Shown: positions 44,194 to 54,966, counted from the first letter of the stretch. The stretch: 64,000 bases of DNA from an uncultured Cohaesibacter sp. (GCF_963677725.1 NZ_OY782507.1:2604001-2668000), one strand, 5' to 3'. Notes: generated from the letters alone by a model not told the origin. A program made the numbers and translations.

Positions 44194-45051
44194 ATGAAGA
44201 CCTTGACCGACCAAGCGGACGATGCGACGCCTGCCCCAAAGCCAGCAAAGAACAAAGGCGCAAAAGCAACCAAAGCCCTGAATGCGTCGAAGAAAAAGCC
44301 AGCGGCAAAAAAGCCTGTGCGGCGGCGCAAATGGAGCAATATGCCGAAAGAGGATATCGATGCTCTGTTTGACCGCTTTTCGCGCCAACGGCCCAATCCA
44401 CGCGGGGAGCTGGACTATACCAACGCTTACACCTTGCTGGTGGCGGTGGTTCTCTCAGCGCAGGCCACCGATGTGGGGGTCAACAAGGCAACAGGGCCGC
44501 TCTTTGCCGTGGCGGACAGCCCGGAAAAGATGGTGGCGCTCGGTGAAGAGGCTGTTCGCGACTATATCAGGACCATCGGGCTTTATCGCAACAAGGCCAA
44601 GAATGTCATTCTGCTGAGCCAAAAGCTGCTTGATGAGTTTGGCGGCGAGGTGCCTGCTGACCGCGATGCGCTGGTCAGCCTGCCCGGTGTGGGGCGCAAA
44701 ACCGCCAATGTGGTGTTGAATATCTTTTTCGGTCAGCCGACCATTGCCGTCGATACCCATATTTTCCGACTGGCCAATCGGCTGGAACTGGCACCGGGCA
44801 AGACGGTCGAAGAAGTGGAGATGGCGCTCGAGAAGGTCATTCCGGAGCCATATGTCCGGCATTCCCATCATTGGCTGATCCTGCATGGGCGCTATGTCTG
44901 CAAGGCCCGCAAACCCGATTGCAAGCAGTGCATTGTCGCCGATCTCTGTCGCTTCAAGGACAAGACCTATTCGGTGCCCGCGCCGATTGTCGAGCTTGAT
45001 TCCTACGAGAATAAGCTAAGTGAGCCGGACAAGACCGGAGAAGTGCTCTAG
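44194..45051 (+). CDS. nth: Endonuclease III (DNA glycosylase / AP lyase)
   Basis: A base-excision glycosylase removing oxidised pyrimidines. The HhH motif with catalytic Lys is LPGVGRKTANVVLN; the catalytic Asp is in AVDTHIFRLANRL. A [4Fe-4S] cluster loop closes the protein: C-x6-C-x2-C-x5-C in CKARKPDCKQCIVADLC. The first 45 or so residues are a Lys/Ala/Pro-rich tail not found in E. coli Nth. The start is uncertain: 44194 has AGAAAGG very close to the ATG, while 44128 would add 22 residues. Confidence 0.93.
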   Translation: MKTLTDQADDATPAPKPAKNKGAKATKALNASKKKPAAKKPVRRRKWSNMPKEDIDALFDRFSRQRPNPRGELDYTNAYTLLVAVVLSAQATDVGVNKATGPLFAVADSPEKMVALGEEAVRDYIRTIGLYRNKAKNVILLSQKLLDEFGGEVPADRDALVSLPGVGRKTANVVLNIFFGQPTIAVDTHIFRLANRLELAPGKTVEEVEMALEKVIPEPYVRHSHHWLILHGRYVCKARKPDCKQCIVADLCRFKDKTYSVPAPIVELDSYENKLSEPDKTGEVL

Positions 45052-45098
45052 CCTCGCCGCTCAAACCCACTCAGGCCCACTCTAGCTGTCAGATGACA

Positions 45099-45785
45099 TC
45101 AATCGGTATTGACGGGCTTTGATCCGGTCAGCCTTTTATGGACGTGAACCATGAAGGCGGTTGCGAATAGCGGGGTCAGCAGGTTCAGAAGTGGTACGGC
45201 GATGAAACCGGCAATCAGCAGACCTGCGATAAAGATCCGGCCGCCATAGCGGCTGCGCAATTCCTTCACTTCGGCCCCGGAGCGGAAGCGCAAGGCGGCC
45301 TGCTCGAAATATTCCCGACCGAGCAAATAGCCGTTGGCGACGAAAAAGAGTGGCACGCCAAGGCCAAGGAAGGGGATGAGCAGCAGCACAACCAGGTTTA
45401 CGCCGATCACCACGAGCAAAAAGCGCAAGGTCTGGACAATCGCTTCGCCAAGCGGCAGATCGCGGCCATGGGCTTCATGTGGATAATGCCGATCCTCTAC
45501 CGTTCGACTGACTTCATCAAGGAACAAGCTCGCAACCACGGTGGACACGGGGATAATCAGAAACCAGAGACCAAAAAACAGCCCCAGCGATGTGATGATG
45601 GAGGCTGCCGACTCGGCCCAGCCAGGCAGGAAGTCCTCCAGGGTCAGCAAATAATCGATGCCTTCGCGCATGCCCACCCAGACGAGTGCCAGCAGCAGCA
45701 AGGTGATGCCGAGCATTTTCCAAAGGACAGAACGGAACGGCTTGGTGAATAGCTGATTGAAGGCCAACAGGGCTGAGGCAACCAT
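45099..45785 (-). CDS. EI24/CysZ-family membrane protein
   Basis: A 228-residue membrane protein with about four hydrophobic segments (near 20-40, 60-95, 125-155 and 195-220). The EI24 pattern includes the early AFNQLFTKPFRSVLWKMLG and the conserved NGYLLGREYFEQAALR after the central segments. CysZ of E. coli carries sulfate, but alphaproteobacterial relatives are largely untested, so the substrate is open. The ATG at 45785 is chosen; upstream starts lie in sequence without family likeness. Confidence 0.83.
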   Translation of the reverse strand: MVASALLAFNQLFTKPFRSVLWKMLGITLLLLALVWVGMREGIDYLLTLEDFLPGWAESAASIITSLGLFFGLWFLIIPVSTVVASLFLDEVSRTVEDRHYPHEAHGRDLPLGEAIVQTLRFLLVVIGVNLVVLLLIPFLGLGVPLFFVANGYLLGREYFEQAALRFRSGAEVKELRSRYGGRIFIAGLLIAGFIAVPLLNLLTPLFATAFMVHVHKRLTGSKPVNTD

Positions 45786-45989
45786 GGATGTCAGGACTCT
45801 CGCAGATTTTGAGGATGTTCCTGAATCACATAGGCGGGTAAAAGCGCCAGCGCAAGGGCTGTTCACCCCTTTTGGCGGTTGCCAAACAAAGCTGCCTTAT
45901 TATACTGCCGCCGACTTCAAACACTTCAAAACCGAAAGGAAGGCTCGTTTCTTCTTGGCCATGGCCTCAAATGCGAGCCGGAGTTCAGC

Positions 45990-46988
45990 ATGACAGCAGC
46001 AAAATATGACATTTTGGGAATCGGGAATGCCATTGTCGATGTGCTCTCGCGCACCGATGATGACTTTCTCGTTGCAGAAGATCTGCATAAGGGATCGATG
46101 AACCTGATTGATGCTGATCGTGCCGAATATCTCTATTCCCGCATGGGCCCGGCCATCGAGGCGTCTGGTGGCAGCGCTGGCAACACCATCTTCGGCATTG
46201 CCAGCCTTGGCGGCCATCCCGCCTATTGCGGCAAAGTAGCCAATGATCAGTTGGGCAGCATCTTTACCCACGACATGCAATCGCTGGGGGCGCATTTCGA
46301 TACAGCACCACTGGTCGACGGGGCACCGACGGCACGTTCGATGATCCTGATCACGCCGGATGGCGAACGGACGATGAACACGTTTCTGGGTGCCTGTGTC
46401 GAGCTGGGTGAAGCGGATATTGATCCCGAAGTGGTCGCCAATTCCGGCATTACCTATATGGAAGGCTATTTGTGGGACAAGGAAAATGCCAAAAACGCTT
46501 TCCGCAAGGCGGCCCGCATTGCCCATGAAGCGGGGCGCGAGGTGTCCATCACTCTGTCAGACAGTTTCTGTGTGGATCGCTTCCGGGAGGAGTTTCTCGA
46601 TCTGATCCAGAGCAAGCAGGTCGATATCATGTTTGCCAACGAGCCGGAAGTGAAAGCGCTTTATCAGACCGCAGACCGGGTGACCGCACTCAATGCCATT
46701 CGCAAGGATGCCAAGCTTGCCGCCATTACGCTGGGCAGCGAAGGCTCGGTGATCGTATCCGGCGACGAGACGATTTATGTCGAAGCCTGCAAGATCCGCG
46801 AACTGGTGGACACCACCGGGGCAGGGGACCTTTATGCTTCAGGCTTCCTGTTCGGTCTTTCCAACGGCTTCAGTCTTGAGAAATGCGCGACCTTGGGCAA
46901 TTTCTGCGCCTCTGAAGTTATCCAGCATATTGGCCCGAGGCCAGAGCATGATATGAAGCAGGCGGCTACACAGGCGGGTCTCATCTAA
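45990..46988 (+). CDS. PfkB-family carbohydrate/adenosine kinase
   Basis: A 332-residue ribokinase-like kinase. It begins YDILGIGNAIVDVLSR; the substrate-binding GGSAGNTIFGIASLGG follows, and the catalytic base lies in RELVDTTGAGDLYASGFL (Asp in DTTGAGD). This subgroup, conserved across Alphaproteobacteria, is usually annotated as adenosine kinase, but guanosine/inosine or sugar substrates cannot be excluded. The ATG at 45990 has GGAG seven bases upstream. It is divergent from the EI24 gene. Confidence 0.88.
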   Translation: MTAAKYDILGIGNAIVDVLSRTDDDFLVAEDLHKGSMNLIDADRAEYLYSRMGPAIEASGGSAGNTIFGIASLGGHPAYCGKVANDQLGSIFTHDMQSLGAHFDTAPLVDGAPTARSMILITPDGERTMNTFLGACVELGEADIDPEVVANSGITYMEGYLWDKENAKNAFRKAARIAHEAGREVSITLSDSFCVDRFREEFLDLIQSKQVDIMFANEPEVKALYQTADRVTALNAIRKDAKLAAITLGSEGSVIVSGDETIYVEACKIRELVDTTGAGDLYASGFLFGLSNGFSLEKCATLGNFCASEVIQHIGPRPEHDMKQAATQAGLI

Positions 46989-47007
46989 GCCATATTGAAT
47001 GGCCATG

Positions 47008-47037
47008 AAAAAAGGCGGCTTGAAAGCCGCCTTTTTT
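47008..47037. terminator. Bidirectional terminator between the PfkB-type kinase and coaA
   Basis: AAAAAAGGCGGCTT-GAA-AGCCGCCTTTTTT, a 13-bp stem with T-runs on both strands between convergent genes. Confidence 0.9.
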
Positions 47038-47075
47038 GTTTCGTTTCCGCATTAAACTTTGAAATTACTGACATT

Positions 47076-48065
47076 CTATAGCTTGCGAAGCAGAACCGTC
47101 TTGATGGCGTGGGTCTCATCCTTGCCCAACAGCAGATCGGCACGCGGACGGGTCGGGAAAATATTTTCACGCAAATTGACTAGGTTGATGGTGGTCCAGA
47201 GGCGGTTCGCCGTCTCCTCGGCTTCTTCATCGGTCAAGGTCGAATAGCGATGGAAATAGGAGCCGGGATCGCGGAAAGCGGTTTCGCGCAGGCGCTTGAA
47301 ACGCTCGATATACCAGCGATGCAGCATATCCTCTTCCGCATCGATATAAATCGAGAAGTCGAAGAAATCAGAGACAAAGGGAATGGCTTTGCCGTCATTG
47401 GGCAGCAAGCCAGTCTGCAACACATTCAAGCCTTCCAGGATCAAAATGTCGGGCTGATCGATGATCACGCCTTCGTCCGGCATCACGTCATAATAGAAGT
47501 GGGAATAGACCGGAGCCCGGACATTGCGCTTGCCGGTCTTGATGTCGGTCAGAAATTGCAGGATCGCTGTACGATCATAGCTTTCCGGAAAGCCCTTGCG
47601 TTGCATCAGTCCTTCGGCATTCAGCACCGCATTGGGCAACAGAAAGCCGTCGGTGGTGACCAGATCCACCTTGGGACTGGCGGGCCAACGGGACAGCAGC
47701 GCCTGCAGCAGACGGGCCGTGGTTGATTTGCCGACGGAGACCGAGCCAGCCACCCCGATGATGAAAGGGGTTTTGGGCTCATTGGTGCCGAGAAAATGCT
47801 GGGTGGCATTGTTCAGGCCCTTGGCAAATTCGACATAATAGCTAAGCAATCTGGAGAGAGGCAGGTAGATTTCCTCAACCTCTTCCAGAGAGATCGGTTC
47901 ATGAAGGCTCTTGATGCGCTCCAGATCCACATTGGTCAACGTCATGGGCGTGTCAGCACGCAGCGTAGCCCATTCTTCGTTGGTAAATGCACGATAGGGG
48001 GATAAATTCCGCCGTGCCATTTGTTCCATTGTCTCGTTCCCCGGTGCCCGGTCGACCAGTTCCAT
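47076..48065 (-). CDS. coaA: Pantothenate kinase (type I)
   Basis: A 329-residue kinase for the first step of coenzyme A synthesis. The P-loop is [39 protein letters not shown] and YDVMPDE-type [10 protein letters not shown] follow, then [10 protein letters not shown]. The domain starts with [15 protein letters not shown]. Two starts are plausible: 48065, with GGGGGAA upstream, and 48029, with GGGGAAC upstream. In Rhizobiales coaA ends the histidine cluster; here a 371-bp gap separates it from hisE. Confidence 0.96.
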   Translation of the reverse strand: MELVDRAPGNETMEQMARRNLSPYRAFTNEEWATLRADTPMTLTNVDLERIKSLHEPISLEEVEEIYLPLSRLLSYYVEFAKGLNNATQHFLGTNEPKTPFIIGVAGSVSVGKSTTARLLQALLSRWPASPKVDLVTTDGFLLPNAVLNAEGLMQRKGFPESYDRTAILQFLTDIKTGKRNVRAPVYSHFYYDVMPDEGVIIDQPDILILEGLNVLQTGLLPNDGKAIPFVSDFFDFSIYIDAEEDMLHRWYIERFKRLRETAFRDPGSYFHRYSTLTDEEAEETANRLWTTINLVNLRENIFPTRPRADLLLGKDETHAIKTVLLRKL

Positions 48066-48436
48066 ATCAGGTCATTCCCCCAAGCATCCTGCCTTGATCA
48101 TCCAAGCCAATGACTCTCAAGCAGTTTGATGCTCATTTCGGCTTTCTTCGATCAATCGCGGCCACTCTAGACCCAAGCGATGATGCCGATGTTGATTGAT
48201 CTCAAAACCTATCCCTTTTGCCGCCTTTGAGGCGGTAGAGCCTTCTTGGCAACGCCAGCGGCAGGGAGAGGAAAGCGCAGCAATCTGCCTTTTTCGCTCT
48301 TGCAGTGCTTCATTTGACCCATTGCGTGCAATTGGCAATAAGTATGCGTGTTATTGCGTAACCTTTGCAATTGCACGGATTTTGGGAAATGATTCACGTG
48401 AAATGAGCGAGCGGAATCGTGCGCTTTGTGCCGTTT
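48066..48436. other. 371-bp gap between hisE and coaA
   Basis: No gene seen. Its notable element is a near-parS palindrome at 48390-48405. It may also carry a separate coaA promoter. Confidence 0.5.
48390..48405. promoter_or_regulatory. parS-like palindrome
   Basis: TGATTCACGTGAAATG matches the chromosomal parS consensus TGTTTCACGTGAAACA at 13 of 16 positions, with an exact TTCACGTGAA core. It is about 14.6 kb from the predicted origin. Confidence 0.45.
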
Positions 48437-48760
48437 TCAGTCTGGTTTGCGGGCGGCTTTTTCTTCCAGCCCCGTCTGGCCAGTGCGGCGGGCCAGTTCG
48501 TCCATCACGTCATCCAGCTTGACACCGGAAATATTCAGCACCACCAGCAGGTGATAAAACAGATCAGCCGTTTCCGAAGTCAGCTCCGCCTTGTCGCCCT
48601 TCATTGCAGCGATGACGGATTCGACCGCTTCCTCGCCAAGCTTTTGGGCGCATTTGCCGACGCCTTTGCCAATCAGTTTGCGCGTGTAGGACTTTTCATC
48701 CGAGGAAGCCGCACGCTGTGCAATGATCGCTTCGAGATCATTGAGAGTGAAATTTGCCAT
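48437..48760 (-). CDS. hisE: Phosphoribosyl-ATP pyrophosphatase
   Basis: A 107-residue stand-alone HisE, second step of histidine synthesis. It shows the all-alpha MazG-like pattern: [42 protein letters not shown]. It is separate from HisI, as usual in Alphaproteobacteria. It follows hisF by 18 bp on the minus strand and closes the contiguous his run. Confidence 0.95.
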   Translation of the reverse strand: MANFTLNDLEAIIAQRAASSDEKSYTRKLIGKGVGKCAQKLGEEAVESVIAAMKGDKAELTSETADLFYHLLVVLNISGVKLDDVMDELARRTGQTGLEEKAARKPD

Positions 48761-48778
48761 CAGGCTGTCCTTCTTGTC

Positions 48779-49561
48779 CTATTTGTCCATATCCATGCGC
48801 ATGGGAATCCCTGCCGCGGCCATATGGGCCTTGGCTTGCTGAATGGAAAATTCCCCAAAATGGAATATGGAGGCAGCGAGCACGGCTGTCGCATGACCAT
48901 CACGCACCCCTTCGACCAGATGATCAAGGGTGCCAACACCGCCAGATGCAATCACGGGAACGGTGATCATGTCAGCAATCTTGCGGGTCAATTCGATATC
49001 GAAACCGATTTTGGTGCCGTCACGGTCCATTGAGGTCAGCAGGATTTCACCTGCACCAAGATCGACGACTTCCTGGGCATATTCAATCGCGTCAATGCCG
49101 GTCGGGGTGCGGCCACCATGGGTGAAGATTTCCCATTTCGGGGTTTCTCCCTGCTTGGACACACGCTTGGCATCGACAGAGGCGACAATGCACTGGGCGC
49201 CGAATTTTTCCGCCGCTTCCTTGATGAACTCACGGCGCAAAACCGCGGCGGTGTTGATCGAAACCTTGTCAGCGCCGGCTTTCAACAGATCACGGATATT
49301 GTCAGTGGTGCGGATGCCGCCACCGACGGTGACGGGCATGAAGCATGCTTCGGCCGTCCGGCGGACCACATCAAAGATTGTGTCGCGATTTTCGTGACTG
49401 GCTGTGATGTCGAGAAAGCACAATTCGTCGGCACCGGCGGCGTCATAGGCCTTGGCGCTTTCCACCGGATCACCGGCATCCTTGAGATCAACGAAATTGA
49501 CACCCTTGACCACTCGGCCATCCTTGACGTCAAGGCAGGGAATTACGCGGGCTTTGAGCAT
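48779..49561 (-). CDS. hisF: Imidazole glycerol phosphate synthase, cyclase subunit
   Basis: A 260-residue (beta/alpha)8 barrel. It starts [23 protein letters not shown], containing the catalytic Asp, with the second in [14 protein letters not shown]. Half-barrel repeats with phosphate loops are VGGGIRT and [10 protein letters not shown]. With HisH it converts PRFAR to imidazole glycerol phosphate and AICAR. The start is 1 bp from the hisA stop. Confidence 0.98.
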   Translation of the reverse strand: MLKARVIPCLDVKDGRVVKGVNFVDLKDAGDPVESAKAYDAAGADELCFLDITASHENRDTIFDVVRRTAEACFMPVTVGGGIRTTDNIRDLLKAGADKVSINTAAVLRREFIKEAAEKFGAQCIVASVDAKRVSKQGETPKWEIFTHGGRTPTGIDAIEYAQEVVDLGAGEILLTSMDRDGTKIGFDIELTRKIADMITVPVIASGGVGTLDHLVEGVRDGHATAVLAASIFHFGEFSIQQAKAHMAAAGIPMRMDMDK

Positions 49562-49562
49562 G

Positions 49563-50306
49563 TTACTTCTCCCCTTCCTTGGCTGCCTTGATCAGGGCGA
49601 GCGCTTCAGCAGGGTCAAGGCGGCCATCATAGAGGGCGCGACCGGTGATCGCCCCTTCGAGAATGGCGCAATCCGGCTCGACCAGCCGTTTGACATCGTC
49701 AATCGAGGCGAGCCCACCCGAAGCAATAACCGGAATTGAGACGGCACGGGCCAGCTCAAGGGTTGAATCGATATTGAGGCCAGTCAGGATGCCATCGCGA
49801 TCAATGTCGGTATAGATGATGGCGGCAACGCCTGCATCTTCGAACTGACGAGCGAGGTCAATCGCGGTCAGCTGGGAGGTTTCCGCCCAGCCTTCAACCG
49901 CCACCTTACCGCCCTTGGCATCAATGCCGACAGCCACCCGGCCCGGGAACTGCTTGCATGCTTCCTTGACCAGAGCCGGATCCCGCACGGCAACCGTACC
50001 CAGAATCACCCGGCGGATGCCCTTGCCGAGCCAATGCTCGATGCCAGCAAGATCGCGGATGCCGCCACCGAGCTGGACCGGATTGGTGGTGCTGGCCAAA
50101 ATACTCTCGACTGCTGCGCTGTTTTCCGATTTCCCCGCGAAGGCACCATTCAGATCGACCACATGGAGCCATTCAAACCCCTGATCCTGAAAGCTTTTGG
50201 CCTGTGCGCCGGGATTGTCATTGAAAATCGTCGCCTGATCCATGTCTCCGAGCTTCAGTCGGACACATTGACCATCCTTGAGGTCAATTGCAGGAAAGAT
50301 GATCAT
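49563..50306 (-). CDS. hisA: Phosphoribosylformimino-AICAR-P isomerase
   Basis: A 247-residue barrel homologous to HisF that isomerises ProFAR to PRFAR. It begins [22 protein letters not shown] with the catalytic Asp; [10 protein letters not shown] and the second half [13 protein letters not shown] and [10 protein letters not shown] repeat the fold. It overlaps the hisH stop in a TAATG arrangement, so translation is coupled. Confidence 0.97.
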   Translation of the reverse strand: MIIFPAIDLKDGQCVRLKLGDMDQATIFNDNPGAQAKSFQDQGFEWLHVVDLNGAFAGKSENSAAVESILASTTNPVQLGGGIRDLAGIEHWLGKGIRRVILGTVAVRDPALVKEACKQFPGRVAVGIDAKGGKVAVEGWAETSQLTAIDLARQFEDAGVAAIIYTDIDRDGILTGLNIDSTLELARAVSIPVIASGGLASIDDVKRLVEPDCAILEGAITGRALYDGRLDPAEALALIKAAKEGEK

Positions 50307-50956
50307 TATGGTCTCCAGCGCAGGAAATTCGAAATCAGCGCCAGCCCCAGCTTCTGGCTCTTTTCAGGGTGGAACTGGGTGCCGACATAATTGTCCCGAC
50401 CAACCATGGCGGTGACGGTCTGGCCATAATCGCAGGTTGCCAGCAGGTCGTCAGCATGGGTTGGCTGCAGGTGGTAGGAGTGAACGAAATAGGCATGCAG
50501 GCCATCCGGGCCGGTTGGAATGCCTTCCCAGAGCGGATGATCCTTCAGAACGGATACGGTGTTCCAGCCCATATGCGGGATTTTCAGCGCCGGATCCTGC
50601 GGTTCAATCGCCACAACGTCGCCCGCAATCCAGCCAAGACCCTCGGTGGTGCCATGTTCCAAGCCCCGATCGGCAAGCAATTGCTGGCCGACGCAAATGC
50701 CAAAGAATGGCTTGCCATCGACACGCACCGCCTCTTTGAGGGCATCCGTCATCCCGTCAACGGCATCCAGTCCCGCGCGACAATCCGCAAAGGCGCCAAC
50801 ACCGGGCAGGACAATCCGGTCAGCAGACCGCACGTCATCGGGATTGGAGGTTACAAGCACCTCTCCATTCACGCCCCCTTCGCGGGCGGCGCGCTCAAAT
50901 GCCTTGGCAGCGGAACAGAGGTTGCCCGAACCATAATCAATAATCGCTATGCGCAT
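50306..50956 (-). CDS. hisH: Imidazole glycerol phosphate synthase, glutaminase subunit
   Basis: A 216-residue class I glutamine amidotransferase. The nucleophile Cys is in [15 protein letters not shown] and the His/Glu of the triad in [34 protein letters not shown] opens the protein. It supplies ammonia to HisF. DUF2628 ends 5 bp upstream of its start region, hisA begins at its stop. Confidence 0.97.
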   Translation of the reverse strand: MRIAIIDYGSGNLCSAAKAFERAAREGGVNGEVLVTSNPDDVRSADRIVLPGVGAFADCRAGLDAVDGMTDALKEAVRVDGKPFFGICVGQQLLADRGLEHGTTEGLGWIAGDVVAIEPQDPALKIPHMGWNTVSVLKDHPLWEGIPTGPDGLHAYFVHSYHLQPTHADDLLATCDYGQTVTAMVGRDNYVGTQFHPEKSQKLGLALISNFLRWRP

Positions 50957-50961
50957 GGTCT

Positions 50962-51513
50962 TTACGTCTCCCGGGACCGGTTTGGCGCGGGGAAGAGGCC
51001 GATGATCGGCTCACTGGTCCCTGTGTCCCTCATTTTGTCCTTGAGCGCGACATAGCCGCTTTTGCTCTGGTTTGGCAATGGTTTTGGCCCATTGAGTGGC
51101 CCGGATGCCGTTTTCAACGCTGACAGTGGTGCGTCTTCCGCATTTGCCAGTCGGGCCGTCACATAGCGATGCTCACAATGCTGCAGATCCTCGGCATAAA
51201 GGCTTGCCACCTCCACATACCCCTTGTTGCGCAGAGACCAGCCAATCATGTTGGGGGCCTCAAGGCTGATCCACAAGTTCATCAACAGGGTAATCAGCAT
51301 GCCCGCCCAGACAGGCAACATGCTTTCAATCGCCGCAACGGGTATCAATATGATGATATAGACCAACAGAATCCACCAAAGCCGCTGCACCAACATCCAG
51401 ACAGCAGGCAGCATGAAGGCAAAGATAGAATAGTGATCCTTGATGAGGACCGCCGAATCAATCGCCTCGTGAGGGGGCAGGCCGGGCTTTTCATAAATGG
51501 TGTAGGAGGGCAT
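50962..51513 (-). CDS. DUF2628 membrane protein inside the his cluster
   Basis: A 183-residue protein with [35 protein letters not shown] at the front and three hydrophobic segments (about residues 38-115). [26 protein letters not shown] follows, then a variable tail. The start at 51513 has AGGTGG upstream; 51528 is in frame. DUF2628 proteins occur between hisB and hisH in many Rhizobiales but have no known part in histidine synthesis. Confidence 0.83.
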   Translation of the reverse strand: MPSYTIYEKPGLPPHEAIDSAVLIKDHYSIFAFMLPAVWMLVQRLWWILLVYIIILIPVAAIESMLPVWAGMLITLLMNLWISLEAPNMIGWSLRNKGYVEVASLYAEDLQHCEHRYVTARLANAEDAPLSALKTASGPLNGPKPLPNQSKSGYVALKDKMRDTGTSEPIIGLFPAPNRSRET

Positions 51514-51600
51514 CCTGCCACCTTTCATCTGATATCTGTGAACGACATTGCCATTGCATTCTGACGGGCCAGAGGACGGGTCGGAAAGCTGGCGGATCCG

Positions 51601-52194
51601 TCAGCCATTCAGTGTTCCCTTGGTGGAAGGCACACGGTCAGCCTGACGCGGGTCAAGCTCAATCGCCTGACGCAGAGCGCGCGCCACGGCCTTGAAGCAG
51701 CTTTCGGCAATATGGTGATTGTTGCGGCCATAGAGATTGGCAATATGCAGGGTAATCCCGGAATTCTGGGCAAAAGCGTTAAAGAATTCCTCGAACAGTT
51801 CGGTATCGAAATCACCGATCTTGTCCTTGGTGAAGGTCACATCCCAGACAAAAAACGGCCGACCGGACACGTCAACGGCGGCGCGGGTCATGGTTTCATC
51901 CATCGGCAGGTGGGCATCGGCATAGCGGGTGATGCCCTTTTTGTCGCCGAGCGCCTGCTTCAAAGCCTGACCCAGCGCGATGCCGACATCCTCGGTGGTA
52001 TGATGGGCATCCACATGCAGGTCACCCTTGACCTTGATTTCCATGTCAATCAGGGAATGGCGGGAAAGCTGATCAATCATGTGATCGAGGAAACCAACAC
52101 CGGTGTCGATCTTATAGCTGCCGGTGCCATCAAGATTGATGGACAGGGCGACATCGGTTTCGTTGGTCTTGCGATTGATCGTTGCCTTGCGCAT
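51601..52194 (-). CDS. hisB: Imidazoleglycerol-phosphate dehydratase
   Basis: A 197-residue monofunctional HisB dehydrating IGP to imidazole acetol phosphate. The manganese-binding repeats are [30 protein letters not shown] and [15 protein letters not shown]. The N-terminal [14 protein letters not shown] at 52194 matches the family start; the open frame continues upstream without likeness. It is the first gene of hisB-DUF2628-hisH-hisA-hisF-hisE and is divergent from hslV. Confidence 0.97.
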   Translation of the reverse strand: MRKATINRKTNETDVALSINLDGTGSYKIDTGVGFLDHMIDQLSRHSLIDMEIKVKGDLHVDAHHTTEDVGIALGQALKQALGDKKGITRYADAHLPMDETMTRAAVDVSGRPFFVWDVTFTKDKIGDFDTELFEEFFNAFAQNSGITLHIANLYGRNNHHIAESCFKAVARALRQAIELDPRQADRVPSTKGTLNG

Positions 52195-52572
52195 AGATGC
52201 TTTCCTTTGCGTGGACCTAATATGGCATTTCCCCGGCCAAAGCGCCCCTTTTCGCATGGTTGCGCGGTCGCTATGGGTTCTGACCTTGCCGGGCAATCCT
52301 TTATGTATCAGGGCATTCTTTACAAATCCATAGGCCTCAATGCGCTAATTGAATCAACAGGGGCAATTTCTAACGCCATTGTTGCGCATTTCCGCACGAA
52401 TATGGCACCACCATGCGCAAAGAGGCACAATGAATCCTTTAGAAGCCCCTCACAAGGGTATAAAGCTCACACAAAAGGGCTGATTGAAAGTCGATCAACG
52501 ACGCCTACATAAGACACAGATTTCCAATCAAGCCGGAGCGGGCTCTGATTTGGCCGCAACAGGGATGACAGA
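52195..52572. other. hisB-hslV divergent intergenic region
   Basis: 378 bp without a gene. It contains the predicted heat-shock promoter of hslV at 52483-52513; the hisB promoter must lie to its left but is not obvious. Confidence 0.45.
52483..52513 (+). promoter_or_regulatory. Sigma-32-type promoter for hslVU
   Basis: ATTGAAA with a 17-bp gap (counted from ATTG) to CCTACATAAG, close to the alphaproteobacterial CTTG-N17/18-CYTATNTNNG pattern. It lies 60 bp before hslV, a heat-shock gene. Confidence 0.5.
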
Positions 52573-53142
52573 ATGAGTGATCATAGTTCAAACAATCCGA
52601 ATGTGCCTGTCTGGCACGGCACGACCATCATAACCGTTCGCAAGGGTGACAAGGTTGTCATTGCCGGCGACGGGCAGGTGAGCCTTGGTGCGACGGTCAT
52701 AAAGGGCAATGCCCGCAAGGTACGGCCGCTGGGCAAGGGCAATGTGATTGCCGGATTTGCCGGAGCAACCGCTGATGCCTTCACCCTGTTTGAACGGCTG
52801 GAAGCGAAATTGGAGCAATATCCCGAACAATTGACCCGCGCCTGTGTCGACATGGCCAAGGATTGGCGCACGGACCGCTATTTGCGCCGTCTGGAAGCGA
52901 TGATGATTGTGGCCGACAAGAATGTTTCGCTGGTGCTGACCGGCACGGGAGACGTGCTGGAGCCCGAAGACGGGGTCACAGCCATCGGGTCGGGCGGCAA
53001 TTATGCGTTGGCCGCAGCGCGGGCCTTGATGGATACCGACATGGAAGCCGAAGCCATTGCCCGCAAGGCCATGGGGATTGCCGCGGACATTTGCGTCTAT
53101 ACCAACGGCAATCTGACGGTAGAAGTGCTTGATGCCGAATAG
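52573..53142 (+). CDS. hslV: ATP-dependent protease subunit HslV
   Basis: A 189-residue threonine peptidase, the proteolytic core of the HslUV (ClpQY) proteasome-like complex. The nucleophile is the first Thr of [11 protein letters not shown] (Thr17), exposed by removal of a 16-residue propeptide. [29 protein letters not shown] and [26 protein letters not shown] are diagnostic. The next gene begins within its last codons. Confidence 0.98.
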   Translation: MSDHSSNNPNVPVWHGTTIITVRKGDKVVIAGDGQVSLGATVIKGNARKVRPLGKGNVIAGFAGATADAFTLFERLEAKLEQYPEQLTRACVDMAKDWRTDRYLRRLEAMMIVADKNVSLVLTGTGDVLEPEDGVTAIGSGGNYALAAARALMDTDMEAEAIARKAMGIAADICVYTNGNLTVEVLDAE

Positions 53143-53659
53143 GGGCGAGATTTCCTTTCGGCCCGTTACAAAGGAGGATTTTCCTCTTCTGCTGACATGG
53201 CTCTCAGAGCCGCATGTTGCAAGATGGTGGGATCCTGCGGATCGCGCGATCGCGAAGATTGAAAGGCATCTTGCGGACGAAAGCGTCCGGCCTTTGATTG
53301 TCTCAGTTGACCGCGATCCATTTGCCTATATCCAGGTTTGCCAGCTTGATGCAGAAGGGGATGAAGTGATTTCTCTTTGTTCAACGCCGAACGAACCACT
53401 GCCTGTTGGAACTGTGGGATTGGACCAATTTATCGGACCGAAGGAAAAGGTCGGAATAGGTCTGGGTCCCCGGTTCATGGAAATGATGATGACAAAGCTT
53501 TTTGGAGAAGGTGTTCCTGCTGTTCTGGTTGACCCGCATGCAACCAACATCTTTGCCATAAGGGCTTATGAAAAGGCCGGACTGAAACAATCGCACGAAG
53601 TCGACACCAGGAATGGACGCGTGCAGGTGATGGTCCGGTATGCTCAGGAGTTTGAATAA
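53132..53659 (+). CDS. GNAT-family acetyltransferase coupled to hslVU
   Basis: A 175-residue acetyltransferase of the AAC(6')/Acetyltransf_8-like group: [29 protein letters not shown] at the start, [26 protein letters not shown] carrying the CoA region, and [22 protein letters not shown] at the end. It overlaps hslV by 11 bp at the front and hslU by one base at the back (TAATG), so all three are translationally coupled. Similar proteins are often labelled aminoglycoside acetyltransferases, but nothing here shows resistance; the position suggests a housekeeping or stress role. Confidence 0.9.
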   Translation: MPNRGEISFRPVTKEDFPLLLTWLSEPHVARWWDPADRAIAKIERHLADESVRPLIVSVDRDPFAYIQVCQLDAEGDEVISLCSTPNEPLPVGTVGLDQFIGPKEKVGIGLGPRFMEMMMTKLFGEGVPAVLVDPHATNIFAIRAYEKAGLKQSHEVDTRNGRVQVMVRYAQEFE

Positions 53660-54966
53660 TGACCAACTTTTCCCCGCGCGAAATCGTGTCCGAACTGGAC
53701 CGCTTCATTGTCGGCCAGAAAGAAGCCAAACGGGCGGTGGCCATCGCGCTGCGCAATCGCTGGCGTCGGCAACAGCTTGAGGACAGCCTCAAGGAAGAGG
53801 TTCTGCCGAAGAATATTCTAATGATCGGGCCGACGGGCGTCGGCAAGACGGAGATTTCCCGACGGTTGGCAAAACTCGCCAATGCTCCTTTCATGAAGAT
53901 CGAGGCGACGAAATTCACAGAAGTTGGCTATGTCGGGCGTGATGTGGACCAGATTGTTCGCGATCTGATCGAAAGCGGCATCATGCTGACCCGGGAAAGT
54001 CGTCGCAAGGATGTGAAGGCCAAGGCCCATGGGGCGGCTGAGGATCGGGTGCTGGATGCTCTGGTCGGGCCGGGTGCAGGGACTGCCACCCGCGACAGTT
54101 TCCGCAAAAAGCTGCGTGACGGGCTGCTTGATGACAAGGAAATCGATGTCGAGGTGCGCGACACCTCATCGCCCATGTCAAATTTCGAAATTCCCGGCAT
54201 GCCAGGGGGCTCCATGGGGGTGATGAATTTGTCGGACATGTTCGGCAAGGCTTTTGGGGAGAGAACCAAAACGCGCCGGGTGTCGGTGAAGGAATCCTAC
54301 GAGCTTCTGATCACCGAGGAATCGGACAAGCTGCTTGATGAGGATCAAGTTGTTTCGGAAGCGATTTCCTTGGTAGAAAATAACGGCATTGTCTTCCTTG
54401 ACGAGATCGACAAGATCTGTGCTCAGGATGGCCGGGGCGGGGCGGATGTTTCTCGGGAAGGGGTCCAGCGCGATTTGCTGCCACTGATCGAAGGCACCAC
54501 GGTGACAACGAAATATGGACCGGTGAAGACCGATCATATTCTCTTCATCGCGTCAGGCGCCTTCCATGTGGCAAAGCCCTCGGACCTCTTGCCAGAGCTT
54601 CAGGGTCGTTTGCCGATTCGTGTCGAGTTGAATGCTTTGACCAAGGATGATTTCCGCGCCATTCTCACCGAGACCGAAGCCAATCTGCCGAAACAATATA
54701 GTGCACTGATGGCTACCGAAGAGGTGACATTGAGCTTCAGCGATGATGCGATCGAGACGATTGCCGATATTGCGGTTGATCTGAACAGCTCGGTTGAGAA
54801 TATCGGTGCCCGCCGCCTACAGACGGTGATGGAGAAAATTCTGGAGGATATTTCCTTCGACGCACCGGATAAACCGGGTGAAGTTATTGAAATTACCGGT
54901 GATTTTGTTCGTGAACATATTGGTGCTCTGGCCAAGAATACCGATCTTAGCCGCTATATCCTCTAA
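53659..54966 (+). CDS. hslU: ATP-dependent protease ATPase subunit HslU
   Basis: A 435-residue AAA+ unfoldase that feeds HslV. The N-terminus has [32 protein letters not shown]; Walker A is [17 protein letters not shown] and Walker [12 protein letters not shown]. The I domain (about residues 105-235) is shorter and more variable than the AAA core. The C-terminal tail ends SRYIL, which inserts between HslV subunits. It converges on the next gene with 15 bp between stops. Confidence 0.98.
   Translation: MTNFSPREIVSELDRFIVGQKEAKRAVAIALRNRWRRQQLEDSLKEEVLPKNILMIGPTGVGKTEISRRLAKLANAPFMKIEATKFTEVGYVGRDVDQIVRDLIESGIMLTRESRRKDVKAKAHGAAEDRVLDALVGPGAGTATRDSFRKKLRDGLLDDKEIDVEVRDTSSPMSNFEIPGMPGGSMGVMNLSDMFGKAFGERTKTRRVSVKESYELLITEESDKLLDEDQVVSEAISLVENNGIVFLDEIDKICAQDGRGGADVSREGVQRDLLPLIEGTTVTTKYGPVKTDHILFIASGAFHVAKPSDLLPELQGRLPIRVELNALTKDDFRAILTETEANLPKQYSALMATEEVTLSFSDDAIETIADIAVDLNSSVENIGARRLQTVMEKILEDISFDAPDKPGEVIEITGDFVREHIGALAKNTDLSRYIL

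Noticed and set aside
53132-53659. Aminoglycoside resistance gene
   Set aside because: The AAC(6')-like resemblance is only general GNAT similarity; overlap with hslV and hslU points to a housekeeping gene.
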